From positions 30,082 to 94,081 of the forward strand of contig MHBI01000118.1 in the NCBI GenBank assembly GCA_001804815.1: a stretch of 64,000 nt of DNA, read 5' to 3'. The position numbers and the translations under genes are program-made. Source of the DNA: Lentisphaerae bacterium GWF2_50_93. Its GTDB lineage: Bacteria; Verrucomicrobiota; Lentisphaeria; Victivallales; GWF2-50-93. Each line of letters starts with the position of its first letter. The stretch's first letter is position 1. Positions 42,086-51,316 of the stretch are shown here, one piece after another. The notes under the pieces were generated by a model, which saw only the letters and a program-made list of their open reading frames with translations, was not told where the DNA came from and ran no database searches.

Positions 42086-43606
42086 ATGATTCTGGCAAGC
42101 TGCGATGAACTTAAAATAGCGGAAGCAATATCCTCTCTCAACTACGCAAATCCTTTTCTCGAGGAAAGGCAAATGCTGGATAAGACAATACTGGGAGAAG
42201 ATTATATCGATGCAGGCCCGGTATGGAGTCTGAGCACAACAGGGAAACAGGATCTCAATGTCGAAAGAATCAAGACAAAGACCAGTTGGATTGTTGAAAA
42301 GATGTACGGCAAAATCAGCGGGAACGGCAAAGTGCAGATTTCAAAAGAGGAGAAAGATCTTTATGCTAACCTTGTCATCTATCATCTCTTCGAACAGTTC
42401 CGCTCATCATTCATAGAATACATCGCAGGGAAGGAAAATGAGCCTGTAGGATTCTATGGGGATTTTCTAACCGAACTTGAACGCCTGACAAGGTTACCCG
42501 GATGCAATATCTCCCTTCCTTATCAACCCTCTCATCTTTTCGCAATGTATTTCCAGATACACCGGGCCTTCCGGTATATCTTCCGCTACATCGTCGGCGG
42601 ATCGATGCCGACCGCCAGGCTGCGGGCTTCTGTATGGCAGTCCATATTCACACACAACATGTCCAGATACAGCCGGACTTTCTACCCAAGGATGAATGAC
42701 ATAACAACTCTCATAACAGGTCCCTCTGGCACAGGAAAGGAACTCGTCGCCCGCGCCATCGCCTTCTGCCGCTATATCCCTTTTGACGCAGGAAAGCTCC
42801 AGTTCGAACAGAACTATTTAGACCAGTTTTCACCCTTGCATCTTTCGGCGATGTCCCATAACCTGATAGAATCCGAACTGTTCGGTCACAGGAAGGGAGC
42901 ATTTACAGGTGCCCTGGAAGACCGCGCAAGCTGGCTCGAGAATTCATCACAGTACGGCACTGTCTTCCTGGATGAGATAGGCGAGATCAACGAGGAGATA
43001 CAGGTCAAGCTCCTCCGCCTTCTACAGGAACGCATCTTCCACCGGGTAGGAGAAACCAAACCAAGGGTTTTCAAGGGTAAAATAATCGCCGCCACAAACA
43101 GGAACCTTGAGTCCGCCATGAACGATGGCAGATTCCGCAAGGACCTCTACTACCGCATCTGCGCCGACATGGTGACGACTCCTTCCCTGCGCGAACAGCT
43201 GGATGATTCCCCCGGCGAAATTGAAAACCTGGTGGAATTCCTCTGCACCCGCATACTAGGAGAAGAAAATTCAGCTTCGCTCGCAAAGGAAACTTTGTCA
43301 TGGATAAAAAAGGAGCTCGGCCCTTCCTACGAATGGCCCGGCAACGTCCGAGAACTTGAACAGTGCGTCTTCAACATCCTCGTGAGGGGCAGCTACAATC
43401 CGCCTGCACGGAATGACAGGAACACAAACCTCTCGGAAGCCGTTTCAACAGGAGACATGACGGCCGATGAGCTGATCAACCGATATTGCCTCTCAATATA
43501 CCGCAGGACCAGAAGCTACGCCGAAACCTCAAAGATTCTGGAACTCGACAGGCGGACCGTCAAATCCAGGATCGACAAGGCTGTCCTGTCAGAAAAATCC
43601 GGATGA
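42086..43606 (+). CDS. Sigma-54-dependent transcriptional activator
   Basis: Residues 205-430 form the sigma-54 activator AAA+ domain: Walker A TGPSGTGKE (211-219), the sigma-contact loop GAFTGA (271-276), Walker B TVFLDE (292-297), and WPGNVREL. A Fis-type helix-turn-helix is at the C-terminus (YAETSKILELDRRTVKSRID). Residues 1-200 match no receiver, PAS or GAF pattern that I recognise and may be a new sensor domain. GAGGAG precedes ATG 42086; a TTG frame start at 42071 overlaps it. It is divergent from the VIT-vWA/rhombosortase operon, which has a sigma-54 promoter, so that operon is its probable target. Confidence 0.88.
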   Translation: MILASCDELKIAEAISSLNYANPFLEERQMLDKTILGEDYIDAGPVWSLSTTGKQDLNVERIKTKTSWIVEKMYGKISGNGKVQISKEEKDLYANLVIYHLFEQFRSSFIEYIAGKENEPVGFYGDFLTELERLTRLPGCNISLPYQPSHLFAMYFQIHRAFRYIFRYIVGGSMPTARLRASVWQSIFTHNMSRYSRTFYPRMNDITTLITGPSGTGKELVARAIAFCRYIPFDAGKLQFEQNYLDQFSPLHLSAMSHNLIESELFGHRKGAFTGALEDRASWLENSSQYGTVFLDEIGEINEEIQVKLLRLLQERIFHRVGETKPRVFKGKIIAATNRNLESAMNDGRFRKDLYYRICADMVTTPSLREQLDDSPGEIENLVEFLCTRILGEENSASLAKETLSWIKKELGPSYEWPGNVRELEQCVFNILVRGSYNPPARNDRNTNLSEAVSTGDMTADELINRYCLSIYRRTRSYAETSKILELDRRTVKSRIDKAVLSEKSG

Positions 43607-43608
43607 AC

Positions 43609-43683
43609 ATTAAATTTTCCGTACCCGGAAAAATTATAACTTAAGGAGCGCTGGCGTCCCGCCGGCAGTAAATTTATAAATTT
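43609..43683. repeat. Composite repeat: AT-rich palindrome plus GGAG unit (copy 2)
   Basis: TTAAATTTTCCG...CGGAAAAATTATAA (43610-43639), then GGAGCGCTGGCGTCCC... (43645-43666), then AAATTTATAAATTT (43670-43683). The order matches 38123-38197. The first palindrome begins 3 bases after the activator stop, and the last overlaps the stop of the PIN gene on the other strand. Confidence 0.65.
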
Positions 43684-44093
43684 CTATCTATAATTCCTAT
43701 CATCTCGCCCGGAAGATAGGCAGGAACCGGGGAGTGTTTGAAATCCCTTATGTTCCTTGTCACCATATAATCAGCCTTACAAGAAATTGCTGCGGAAATC
43801 TGCATGGCATCTTCAAAATCACCGACATTCAGATCCAATGCATGGATCGCATCTTTAGTTGTCGTTTCAGATACCGATAAAAACAGTAAAAGCTCCTTGA
43901 TATATCCTTTCAGTTTCCTGTCGTGGACGGAAGATGAGCAGATGTAATATAAATTTGATAGCGAATGCCAGGCGATAAATCCATCTGCCTGCCTCATTTC
44001 AAGCTTGTCAAGAAGCAGTGAGGCATCATTTGAAAATGGCATCCTGTCAAGGGCTACGTCAATCAGTATGTCCGTGCCTACAAGGAGTTTCAT
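43674..44093 (-). CDS. PIN-domain toxin (VapC-like)
   Basis: A small PIN-domain ribonuclease of 139 residues. The acidic metal-binding residues typical of the fold are visible: D8 in VGTDILIDV, D92-E94-D95 in VGDFEDAM, and D117 in TRNIRDFK. PIN toxins cleave tRNA or rRNA when free of antitoxin. Its ATG overlaps the antitoxin stop by 4 bases (ATGA), the usual arrangement. All catalytic acids are present, so it may be active. Confidence 0.85.
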   Translation of the reverse strand: MKLLVGTDILIDVALDRMPFSNDASLLLDKLEMRQADGFIAWHSLSNLYYICSSSVHDRKLKGYIKELLLFLSVSETTTKDAIHALDLNVGDFEDAMQISAAISCKADYMVTRNIRDFKHSPVPAYLPGEMIGIIDRNL

Positions 44094-44311
44094 AGGTATT
44101 TTTCTGCAAGTTTCCTGAATCTGACTTCATCTTTCCGGACAAGCGTGAACTTGCCCCTCCATCTGCCGGAAAATGAAGCGCCTTTCCTTCCCGGGAGCCG
44201 CCTGAACGTCTTCTCAATTATTTCGGAAAGGGAGGTCCCATGCATCCTGGCATACGCCTTGGCCTTGGGAATCAAATCCTTGTCGATTGCAACTGTCAGC
44301 TTGTTTTTCAT
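44090..44311 (-). CDS. Antitoxin of the PIN toxin
   Basis: The 73-residue protein has an N-terminal ribbon-helix-helix pattern (KLTVAIDKDLIPKAKAYARMHGTSLSEIIEKTF) and a basic C-terminal tail (KGASFSGRWRGKF) that would bind the toxin. It resembles the DUF6364 antitoxins found upstream of PIN toxins. GGAGG precedes the ATG. The promoter region carries two TATACGTA-type sites, suiting autorepression by the antitoxin-toxin complex. Confidence 0.8.
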   Translation of the reverse strand: MKNKLTVAIDKDLIPKAKAYARMHGTSLSEIIEKTFRRLPGRKGASFSGRWRGKFTLVRKDEVRFRKLAEKYL

Positions 44312-44323
44312 GTCCGCCTCCTT

Positions 44324-44363
44324 TATACGTACATTATTATATCATATACGTATACAATTGCAA
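44324..44363 (-). promoter_or_regulatory. Promoter and operators of the PIN toxin-antitoxin pair
   Basis: On the minus strand TTGCAA (44358-44363) and TATAAT (44336-44341) are 16 bases apart. The palindrome GTATACGTATAT lies in the spacer (44344-44355), and a second GTACGTATA site lies at 44324-44332 between the -10 box and the start codon. This fits autoregulation. Confidence 0.65.
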
Positions 44364-44369
44364 ACCATG

Positions 44370-44400
44370 ATAAATTTTTCCGTACTCGGAAAATTTATAT
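44370..44400. repeat. AT-rich palindrome at the end of the GH-D-like gene
   Basis: ATAAATTTTTCCG-TACT-CGGAAAATTTATAT touches the stop codon of the gene at 44400. It is one of a family of such palindromes at gene ends (38123, 43610, 56473, 57566, 60119). Confidence 0.6.
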
Positions 44401-45725
44401 CAGTAAATTCCTGGTTTCCTGCTGTAGACAAGGTTGAGATACTGTTTCCGTTTCGCGGAGTACTCCTCGAGCAGCTTCTTCACAAGCTCAACGGTATTCC
44501 TGCCAAACCTGTCGGGAAGCACGCTGACCACCGGATAACCCGGCACCGTGAACATTGTTCCAAGATGCGCATTCACGTAGTCTTTTTCCGAAAGGAATCC
44601 GTTTCCTCCGATATGATCAAGGTTCGTGACGCGGTGAGGGGAGCAGAGACGGCAGATCCTGAAATGTTCAGGACCGAAAGCAAATGATTTCGCATCGTTG
44701 ATCCAGATGTCGTTAGCTCGCACAGCATTGATGTATTTCGAGAGGAATATGTCCGGCAGATGCGCTTCAAGTTCAATTCCACTGTCGACCTCTGCCGCAA
44801 TTTCCCTGAAGAGCTTGACAACCGGGAGCATCTTACGTTTCTCAATGTAGAAAATGTCGAGTTTGAACTTCCTGTATCCGGCATCAAAAAGATTCTGGAG
44901 AACTTTCCTGTAATGCTTCCTCGTCAATTCGCAGTCCGGCAGGATTCCATATTCCTCCTGCGTTCCAGGGACGTCTGGGCTGAGCCACTTGTAATGGTCC
45001 TTTATCCTGTCCTTGACCTTGGAATAGAGCCTGGACTTATTGCTGACAAGAGACGGTGCGAGCCAGATTCCAGGAGTATGTCCGAACGACTTTATCATGT
45101 CTGCGGTCTTCGCAAGGTCCGGGAATCTCACCTTGTCATTGACCCAGTCGCCTATCCCGCCTTCACCTGAAAGATTGAACCATCCGGCATCGATCGTGAA
45201 CTTGCCCGGAGGAAGCTTCATGTCCTGTACTCTTCCAAGGTAATTCCTGATGAACTTGTCTGAAAGAATGCCCATCTCAGTTCCGGCAGTCCTGGAATAT
45301 CTCTGTTCTACCCAGGTGCAGTATTCATGGCTTGAAAGCAGATCTGGATCCCCGAAGAACATGTCCTCCTTGCTGTAATAGGCGTCGAAGATTATGCTGT
45401 TGTATTCCTCCAGGGCCGAGTATGTCTCCTTGCCCTCGTAGACATACAGCTTCTGCTTCTTGCCGAATTTGAACTTGACCTGTCCCTTGCCGTCATATGA
45501 GATCTCTCCATCTTCCCATTCGACATATCCGGCGAAAAGTTTCTCAGCCATTACAAAAGGCGAACCTGAACACCAGCCGGATGGTACGTCCAATATGCTT
45601 GCACTGAACTCTTTTTCCGGCCTGTAGTTCCAGTCGAGGAATGGAGTGTAGATGGAAGATGATACCTTGAACTTTACTTCCGAAGGGCCTTCAATTATTT
45701 TCCCGAGAGCTAATTTATTTTTCAT
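44400..45725 (-). CDS. Clan GH-D-like alpha-glycosidase (GH36/GH31-type barrel)
   Basis: The protein of 441 residues has a beta-rich N-terminus and a barrel with FTIDAGWFNLSGE, RFPDLAKTADMIKSFGHTPGIWLAP and the likely nucleophile D290 in YRKFKLDIFYIE. The order IDAGW, GIWLAP, FKLD is typical of alpha-galactosidase/alpha-glucosidase-type enzymes. There is no signal peptide. It follows the larger glycosidase gene by 66 bases, filled by a palindromic pair, and is likely in the same operon. GH36 is the best guess; a distinct subfamily is possible because the usual acid/base motif is not obvious. Confidence 0.65.
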   Translation of the reverse strand: MKNKLALGKIIEGPSEVKFKVSSSIYTPFLDWNYRPEKEFSASILDVPSGWCSGSPFVMAEKLFAGYVEWEDGEISYDGKGQVKFKFGKKQKLYVYEGKETYSALEEYNSIIFDAYYSKEDMFFGDPDLLSSHEYCTWVEQRYSRTAGTEMGILSDKFIRNYLGRVQDMKLPPGKFTIDAGWFNLSGEGGIGDWVNDKVRFPDLAKTADMIKSFGHTPGIWLAPSLVSNKSRLYSKVKDRIKDHYKWLSPDVPGTQEEYGILPDCELTRKHYRKVLQNLFDAGYRKFKLDIFYIEKRKMLPVVKLFREIAAEVDSGIELEAHLPDIFLSKYINAVRANDIWINDAKSFAFGPEHFRICRLCSPHRVTNLDHIGGNGFLSEKDYVNAHLGTMFTVPGYPVVSVLPDRFGRNTVELVKKLLEEYSAKRKQYLNLVYSRKPGIY

Positions 45726-45740
45726 GCGCTTCCTAATTTA

Positions 45741-45795
45741 GTAGCGCAGACATTCCTGTCTGCGATTTATAAACAGACAAGAATGTCTGTTTTAC
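45741..45795. repeat. REPIN-like inverted pair between two glycosidase genes
   Basis: GTAG then hairpin CGCAGACA-TTCC-TGTCTGCG at 45741-45764, and the inverse unit AACAGACA-AGAA-TGTCTGTT then TTAC at 45772-45795. Arms differ by paired changes (CG to AA / TT). The element overlaps the stop codon of the upstream gene (45792-45794). Confidence 0.65.
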
Positions 45796-48608
45796 TTAAT
45801 CAATTTGACCGGACCATGGATTCCGAACGGTTTTACGTTGAAATTCCTGGATTTGCCGTGGGATTCATGCACGATGTGGACTATCGCCGTATCAAGGTTC
45901 TCCCATCTGTGCGGACCGAAGAAATTCTGGGCGGTGTTATAAAGCCTTATTTCCAGATTGGAATTCATCTTGAATTCCAGATTGCCGATATATATCCTGT
46001 AAGGCGGATGCAATTTCGACGCTATCTTTTTCCTGTCGACGAATACTTCAACGGCTCCATCCACCTTCCCAAGATCAAGCCATGTAAAACCTTTCTTACG
46101 GATGTCCTTCAATTTCATGTCATACTTTACTGATCCCCAGTAGAATGGCAGTCCCTGGGCTGCGAGATTGCCCAGGCTGAATTTTTCTGACGCTGCGAAT
46201 TTCGCAGTTGTCCCGATCTTGCCGTTCTTGAAGATATCTACAGTGAAATGGCCTGTGATATAGAAGTTCTCAATTCTTTTTCCAATCTTGCGCGGTTTGA
46301 TAACTATCTCATTATCGCCTTTGCAGGTGAAATTCCTTATCCTTGCCGACTGCAGGCATCTTGTTACTGGAAATTCGTAGCTCTGGTCTACCGGGACTTT
46401 CTTTCCATTCACAGTCATACGGCAGTTCTCAAGATTTTCACCAAGCAGGCGACTGACAAACGCCCCTTTCGGGACCTTGAATTTGAACTTGAACTCCCGG
46501 GGCAATGGCTTCATAAGATGTACTTCGCTGAGAGGAACAAGCTTTCCGTCTGCATAGCAGGATTCGACAAGCATGACATTGCCGTCCTCACGGGTCACGG
46601 CGAAGTCGTCCAGTCCGGCAGAATTTCTCCCGCGAATATCATGGAAAATACTTTTCTCAATTTTGATCTTGTCAGCTTTCGAACCACCGGATGGAAGGAG
46701 GAAGGCGCATCCGAACGGAGGGAGGGATATTTTCCTGTCCCATCCTCTCCCATATGCAATTACACGGCTTGATTCCGGGTCATAAACTTCATATTTGCTG
46801 TACGGCTCCGGTATTTTAAAGCTCCTGTAGTCCGGCGTGAAATTGCTGAAGAAAAACCACTTCTCGCCTTTATATATCCTTGTATGAACCGCAATTTCAT
46901 CAACGTCACCGTTCAAGTCTATATCCTTCTCCATATCAGATTCTACTATGGCATTGGAATAAATGATCTTTCCGCCGGCATCTGCGAATTTCGCAAGGAT
47001 CTTTTTGACTTCCGGAAGAATGAAGGTGTTCTGCGGGACAATGACAGTTCCGTAGGACATTTTACCTACATGCATCCTTCCGGATTTGACATAACCATGT
47101 TTTTCCAGGATGAGTTCGCTTCCGATATCAAAACCTACGTGGCTTTTCACAAGGCTGAAACAGATCTCGGCGATGCTTCTTTCGATTGCCGCGAGGTTTT
47201 TCATTGAAACGGATTTCTTGTTCCTGCATTTGAATGACGGATCAATGGATTCACCGTCCATCTGCGACCATGAATGCGATTCAGGATAGAACACCAGCAC
47301 GTCGGCATGATGGACGCCCCTGGACAGAAGCCGTGAGATCCGTGCGAACTTGGCATGCAGTTCCCTCCAGAGCGGCCAGTACGGCTGCTGGAAGAAGAAG
47401 CTTGGAGGATGATCCCTCTTCGCCACCCCGGCGGTAGCATATGAAAAATCGTGGGGGGTGAAAAGATTTATCCCCATGTTAGCCTCAAAATTGAGCTGGG
47501 CGTTCTGTTCGGCGAGGGAGTATCCCCATCCGCACGATGCCATGACCTCGGCACCGCAGGTTCCGCTTTTCAGCTGGTTCGCCACCGATGAGGCAAACTT
47601 GTATGTTGGAATTGGATAAAGCCCCATGCTGTTCTGCATCTTATCCAGATAGCGGAAGTCATGGAGCCTGAGAAGGAAATCATCGATGCCTGGCACGTCT
47701 TCGTATTCGAAAAACGGCATCGGGGATGAGAATTGAATGATGGATCTTTCAATGGATCCTTCATCGCCTCTCAGATGCCCGGTGAACTTCACGCCGTTCC
47801 TGTGGCACCACTTGTAGACGGGATCTGCGAAATTCGCAATGAAAAGCTCGAGGAGGGTCCGGTAATAATCCTTCCTGACCTGTTCTGAATCAGGCATCGA
47901 TTCGACAAGCGCAGGAAGATTTTCCAGAATACTGTAGCCATGGCTGTAACGAAACTTGAAATCAAGATTCCCTGTCCACGGAAGACCCTTGCAGCCTTCC
48001 ATGTGGAAATTGACGTCGTCAGTGTAGAAATGCGTGATCGTCTTACCGAAATACTTTCCAAGTTTCTTCTTGTACTTTTCATGGGTGAGCCTGATGAAAT
48101 GGCTGGTGACTTCCGGATTCATGGTATCTACATACCATTCGTAGAACTTCCTCTGGAACACCAGGAATTTCCCCTTCGATTTCTTTTTGGAAGAAATGAT
48201 TTGCCGTTCATCAGCACGCGTGTATGTCTCTGAGTCGAATACGGCGACGATATCCCGGAGCCCCTTGATTTGTTCAGAGGAAAAATATCCGAACGAAAGA
48301 TATTGCTGCCTGTATTCCGGACTGAGCTTCTGTATCTTGTGCCCCGCAGTACCGCTAGGATAGCCTTCCTCGTCGTAGATCCAGATCTTCAGAAAATGTT
48401 TTTTAGCTTCGTCGCAGGCGGTTTTGACAAGACTGAACCATTTGTCGGAAAGGTATTCAGTCCTGTTTCCTTCGCGTGCATGTATGGCAAGGCCTTTCAA
48501 ACCGCTTTTCGCGGCGAGCCTCACCTGCCTTTTGACTTCATCAGCATCCTGATCCCCGTTCCAGAACCAGAAAGGGACGAAGCCATATCTTTTTTCATCG
48601 CTTTTCAT
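45792..48608 (-). CDS. Large glycoside hydrolase, GH106/alpha-L-rhamnosidase-like
   Basis: The N-terminal barrel shows VPFWFWNGDQDADEVKRQV, KGLAIHAREGNRTEYLS and IWIYDEEGYPSGTAGH. These resemble GH106-type and related uncharacterised family enzymes. The middle holds a long barrel continuation (MASCGWGYSLAEQNAQLNFEANMG-type block) and the C-terminus a galactose-binding-like beta sandwich. No signal peptide is visible. I place the start at 48608 (MKSDEKRYG); a TTG-start extension to 48653 lacks support. It is divergent from the AAA gene at 48751. Rhamnosidase activity would fit the deoxysugar-type catabolic genes nearby, but this is inference. Confidence 0.6.
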   Translation of the reverse strand: MKSDEKRYGFVPFWFWNGDQDADEVKRQVRLAAKSGLKGLAIHAREGNRTEYLSDKWFSLVKTACDEAKKHFLKIWIYDEEGYPSGTAGHKIQKLSPEYRQQYLSFGYFSSEQIKGLRDIVAVFDSETYTRADERQIISSKKKSKGKFLVFQRKFYEWYVDTMNPEVTSHFIRLTHEKYKKKLGKYFGKTITHFYTDDVNFHMEGCKGLPWTGNLDFKFRYSHGYSILENLPALVESMPDSEQVRKDYYRTLLELFIANFADPVYKWCHRNGVKFTGHLRGDEGSIERSIIQFSSPMPFFEYEDVPGIDDFLLRLHDFRYLDKMQNSMGLYPIPTYKFASSVANQLKSGTCGAEVMASCGWGYSLAEQNAQLNFEANMGINLFTPHDFSYATAGVAKRDHPPSFFFQQPYWPLWRELHAKFARISRLLSRGVHHADVLVFYPESHSWSQMDGESIDPSFKCRNKKSVSMKNLAAIERSIAEICFSLVKSHVGFDIGSELILEKHGYVKSGRMHVGKMSYGTVIVPQNTFILPEVKKILAKFADAGGKIIYSNAIVESDMEKDIDLNGDVDEIAVHTRIYKGEKWFFFSNFTPDYRSFKIPEPYSKYEVYDPESSRVIAYGRGWDRKISLPPFGCAFLLPSGGSKADKIKIEKSIFHDIRGRNSAGLDDFAVTREDGNVMLVESCYADGKLVPLSEVHLMKPLPREFKFKFKVPKGAFVSRLLGENLENCRMTVNGKKVPVDQSYEFPVTRCLQSARIRNFTCKGDNEIVIKPRKIGKRIENFYITGHFTVDIFKNGKIGTTAKFAASEKFSLGNLAAQGLPFYWGSVKYDMKLKDIRKKGFTWLDLGKVDGAVEVFVDRKKIASKLHPPYRIYIGNLEFKMNSNLEIRLYNTAQNFFGPHRWENLDTAIVHIVHESHGKSRNFNVKPFGIHGPVKLIK

Positions 48609-48696
48609 ATTTGCCTGAATTTGAAATATACAATTTAATCGTCTTTTATCCAATACACACTCCGTTGAAGAAATTTAAATGTATTAATCCAAATGC

Positions 48697-48725
48697 TTGC
48701 ATCCGTATTAATCATCTCCTATAAT
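48697..48725 (+). promoter_or_regulatory. Sigma-70 promoter of the Ycf46-like gene
   Basis: TTGCAT (48697-48702) and a perfect TATAAT (48720-48725) are separated by 17 bases. Transcription would start near 48732, just before AAGGGAG (48741-48747) and the ATG at 48751. Confidence 0.65.
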
Positions 48726-48750
48726 ATGACTCTTGCTGAAAAGGGAGATT

Positions 48751-50232
48751 ATGTCCAAATTGAAGGCTCAGATCGAAAAAGCTATCCAGGGGCAGAGGGC
48801 TCTGATCTACGTGCTCTGTTCCGAGGAGACACGGATACTGCCCATACTGGAACAGCTTTCCAGCGGAAGATCATGCAATTTCGAGACCTGGAGCTGTTTT
48901 AACGGTCTCTCAAAGACTGGAAAACCGGATGAAACCAAGGATCCTTCGGCGGCCGTCAAGGCGATAATTGATGGTGGGAAAAAAGGTATTTACGCTTTCC
49001 AGGATCTTGCTGAATACATCGAACAATCCGAGGTTAAAAGAGCCCTGCGCGAATTCAACTACAGCAAGACCGGTGGAATCGACCAGTTCCTTTTCATCAT
49101 CAGCCCCGAACTCATACTTCCCGAAAGCCTGCGCGAGGATGTCCATCTGATAACAGTCCTCCCTCCGGACGATGACGAAATCGCGGCCGAATTCAGCCGC
49201 ATCAGGGCAGCCTATCCCAATTCAAAGATACCGGAGGAGTTCAATACAGAAATCATGCTCGCTTTAAAGGGACTTTCCATTTCCGGGATAGACAGTATCC
49301 TGCATAGGATTTTCAAGAATGACAGGACTGAACGGGAAGTCATCTTCAATGAAATATTCGACGAGAAGGAATCAATTGTCAAGAAGACCGGCTATCTGGA
49401 ATTCATCCCCCCTCGCGAACTGCTGGGAAACGTAGGCGGACTCGGGAACCTCAAGGACTGGCTTATCAAGAGGGAAAAGGTTTTCACCAAGGAGGCTGTC
49501 GACGCAGGCATCTCCCCTCCAAAAGGACTTCTTGTAATGGGCGTGAGCGGATGCGGAAAAAGCCTGGCGGTGAAGACAGTTTCCTCTCTCTGGAAGCTTC
49601 CCCTGTTCAGGCTTGACATGAATCTGATTTTTTCCGGACTCTACGGCAACCCTGAAGCGACCTTCCACAAGGCCCTCCAGACATTGAACGCTGTCGCTCC
49701 GGTAATCCTCTGGATCGATGAGATAGAAAATGCTCTTGGACTGGAAGAGGCCGGCGGACTCAGCATAAGTTCCCACATCTTCTCCTCATTCCTCACCTGG
49801 ATGCAGGAAAAGCCTCCATTGATCTTCATTGCCGCAACCGCCAACAAAATCCAGGCGCTGCCGGCTGAAATAATAAGAAAAGGCCGTTTCGACCAGGTAT
49901 TTTTCGTCGATCTGCCAGACGAGCAGGAACGCAGGGAGATATTCACGATCTACCTTAAGAAATACTCGGACAACATTGCACAGTTCGATCTCAAAATGCT
50001 TTCAATCATGACCAACGGCTGGAACGGCGCCGAAATCGCCCAGATCGTCGCTGCGGCCCGTACCGACGCCCACTACGAAAAACGCCTCTTCACCCAGGGG
50101 GATATCACCGCAAACATCAATATCACAGTCCCCCTGTCCACGACGATGGAGCAGCAGATCAAGGCAATCCGCAACTGGGCCTTGTCGCGCGCCACTCCAG
50201 CATCCAGCAATGCACGCATACTGCGATTCTAA
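48751..50232 (+). CDS. Ycf46-like AAA ATPase
   Basis: The N-terminal 200 residues form an alpha/beta region that includes QGQRALIYVLCSEETRILPIL and LIISPELILPESLREDV-type blocks. A Ycf46-type AAA domain follows with GGLGNLKDWLIKRE, Walker A GVSGCGKS (264-271) and Walker B ILWIDEIENAL (D323-E324), then an arginine-finger region KGRFDQVFFVDLP. Proteins of this kind occur in cyanobacteria and plastids as well as other bacteria and have been linked to CO2 and photosynthesis regulation in cyanobacteria; the role here is unknown. The ATG at 48751 has AAGGGAG just before. It stands alone between divergent and repeat-flanked regions. Confidence 0.85.
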   Translation: MSKLKAQIEKAIQGQRALIYVLCSEETRILPILEQLSSGRSCNFETWSCFNGLSKTGKPDETKDPSAAVKAIIDGGKKGIYAFQDLAEYIEQSEVKRALREFNYSKTGGIDQFLFIISPELILPESLREDVHLITVLPPDDDEIAAEFSRIRAAYPNSKIPEEFNTEIMLALKGLSISGIDSILHRIFKNDRTEREVIFNEIFDEKESIVKKTGYLEFIPPRELLGNVGGLGNLKDWLIKREKVFTKEAVDAGISPPKGLLVMGVSGCGKSLAVKTVSSLWKLPLFRLDMNLIFSGLYGNPEATFHKALQTLNAVAPVILWIDEIENALGLEEAGGLSISSHIFSSFLTWMQEKPPLIFIAATANKIQALPAEIIRKGRFDQVFFVDLPDEQERREIFTIYLKKYSDNIAQFDLKMLSIMTNGWNGAEIAQIVAAARTDAHYEKRLFTQGDITANINITVPLSTTMEQQIKAIRNWALSRATPASSNARILRF

Positions 50233-50257
50233 GGCGGGCTTGCCCACAAATGTCATT

Positions 50258-50405
50258 TTCCAAAATCCAAACTCCAAACAAATAAGACAAATAAAGCAAA
50301 AGAACAGCCCTCACGGGCTTAACTACAAACAAATGCTTTAATTCGTTGGTAGTCAATTCCGTAAGGCATGTCATTGGATTGTTTTATTCGTTTGAAAATT
50401 GGAAT
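50258..50405. repeat. Inverted repeat with two GNRA-hairpin units inside
   Basis: Outer arms CCAAAATCCAAACTCCAAAC (50259-50278) and the looser TTTGAAAATTGGAATTT (50391-50407) enclose two head-to-head GTAG units. The left unit, read on minus, is ATTTGTTTGTAGTTA with stem AGCCC / GGGCT and loop GTGA (50306-50334). The right is ATTCGTTGGTAGTCA with stem ATTCC / GGCAT and loop GTAA (50341-50369), with one stem mismatch. No gene lies in 50233-50448. Confidence 0.65.
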
Positions 50406-50448
50406 TTAAACTGAATAAAAACGCTAAATATTAAGGTATGGGGGAGCT

Positions 50449-51180
50449 ATGAAGAACTTTTGTCTTGCATTCATTTTTTCTGTCGGGATGCTTTTCCTGT
50501 CCGGATGCTTTTCCTTCGACGAATCCATCTATGAATACCATCCTCAGGTATCGGCCGTTGACAAGCCTCTTGCCGACAACTGCTATGTCATGCCGATCCT
50601 CGACATAAGACCGGCCGCGCAAAGGGATCTTTCATATAATATCAGCGACGATCCCTATGTCAGCTACATACCTCTCTGGCCATATTCGAAATCCGAGATC
50701 AATCCACTGATGAAGTACGATTATTTCCGTCCCGATCTGCAGGACATGCTCCAGATCCTGATAGCCCGGGATCTGAGGTTCTCGGGAATATTCCAGAATG
50801 TGAAACCTGTGAGGTTCGATGAAAGCTCCGAAAAACCTGTCTTCGGATATGTGGTGAAGATCTGGATCAATGAAGCCGTCTGGAACAGATATCTGACCAC
50901 CTACGGACTCGCCTTCCCCGGAACAATGCTCTGGAGCCTCGGGCTTCCGATGTCCTATGGCAGCGTCTCAATGGAAATAGAAGCTGATCTGATTGACGCC
51001 CAGACAAAGAACTCAATTGCAAAGGGCAAGTTCAGGGCAGAGACTTCATGCACGGAATTCTTGTTCGACCAGATGGACTACACCCCTTCAGTAGCCGAAG
51101 CCAAGCTCTGCGAAATCTTCCCAAAGATAGCATCCCAGCTCAGGGCATTCGTGCTGAAGAATATAACTGAAAAGAAATGA
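50449..51180 (+). CDS. Predicted lipoprotein, unknown
   Basis: The signal peptide ends in the lipobox LFLSGC (Cys20). The mature protein has the blocks CYVMPILDIRPAAQRD, YVSYIPLWPYSKSEINPL, DLQDMLQILIARDLRFSGIF and WNRYLTTYGLAFPGTMLWSLG. A ribosome-binding site GGGGGAG precedes the ATG. I do not recognise a family. The DIRP and FSGIF regions recall outer-membrane lipoproteins of the YajG/LptE-like kind, but without firm motif support. It stands alone, flanked by repeats and a toxin-antitoxin pair. Confidence 0.7.
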   Translation: MKNFCLAFIFSVGMLFLSGCFSFDESIYEYHPQVSAVDKPLADNCYVMPILDIRPAAQRDLSYNISDDPYVSYIPLWPYSKSEINPLMKYDYFRPDLQDMLQILIARDLRFSGIFQNVKPVRFDESSEKPVFGYVVKIWINEAVWNRYLTTYGLAFPGTMLWSLGLPMSYGSVSMEIEADLIDAQTKNSIAKGKFRAETSCTEFLFDQMDYTPSVAEAKLCEIFPKIASQLRAFVLKNITEKK

Positions 51181-51316
51181 TGCAATCCTGCGCATGATGC
51201 ATATTCCTGCTTGATATAACTCATAAACACGAAATTTCTGAGTTATAAACGTTTCCGACGGGCTCAGCGCGGAAAAAATACATCAGCATTACAAAAACAT
51301 CGCACGCAACTGCAAC

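Noticed and set aside
44370..44400. A tRNA or small RNA gene in the toxin-antitoxin flank
   Set aside because: The stretch is a simple palindrome with no cloverleaf potential.
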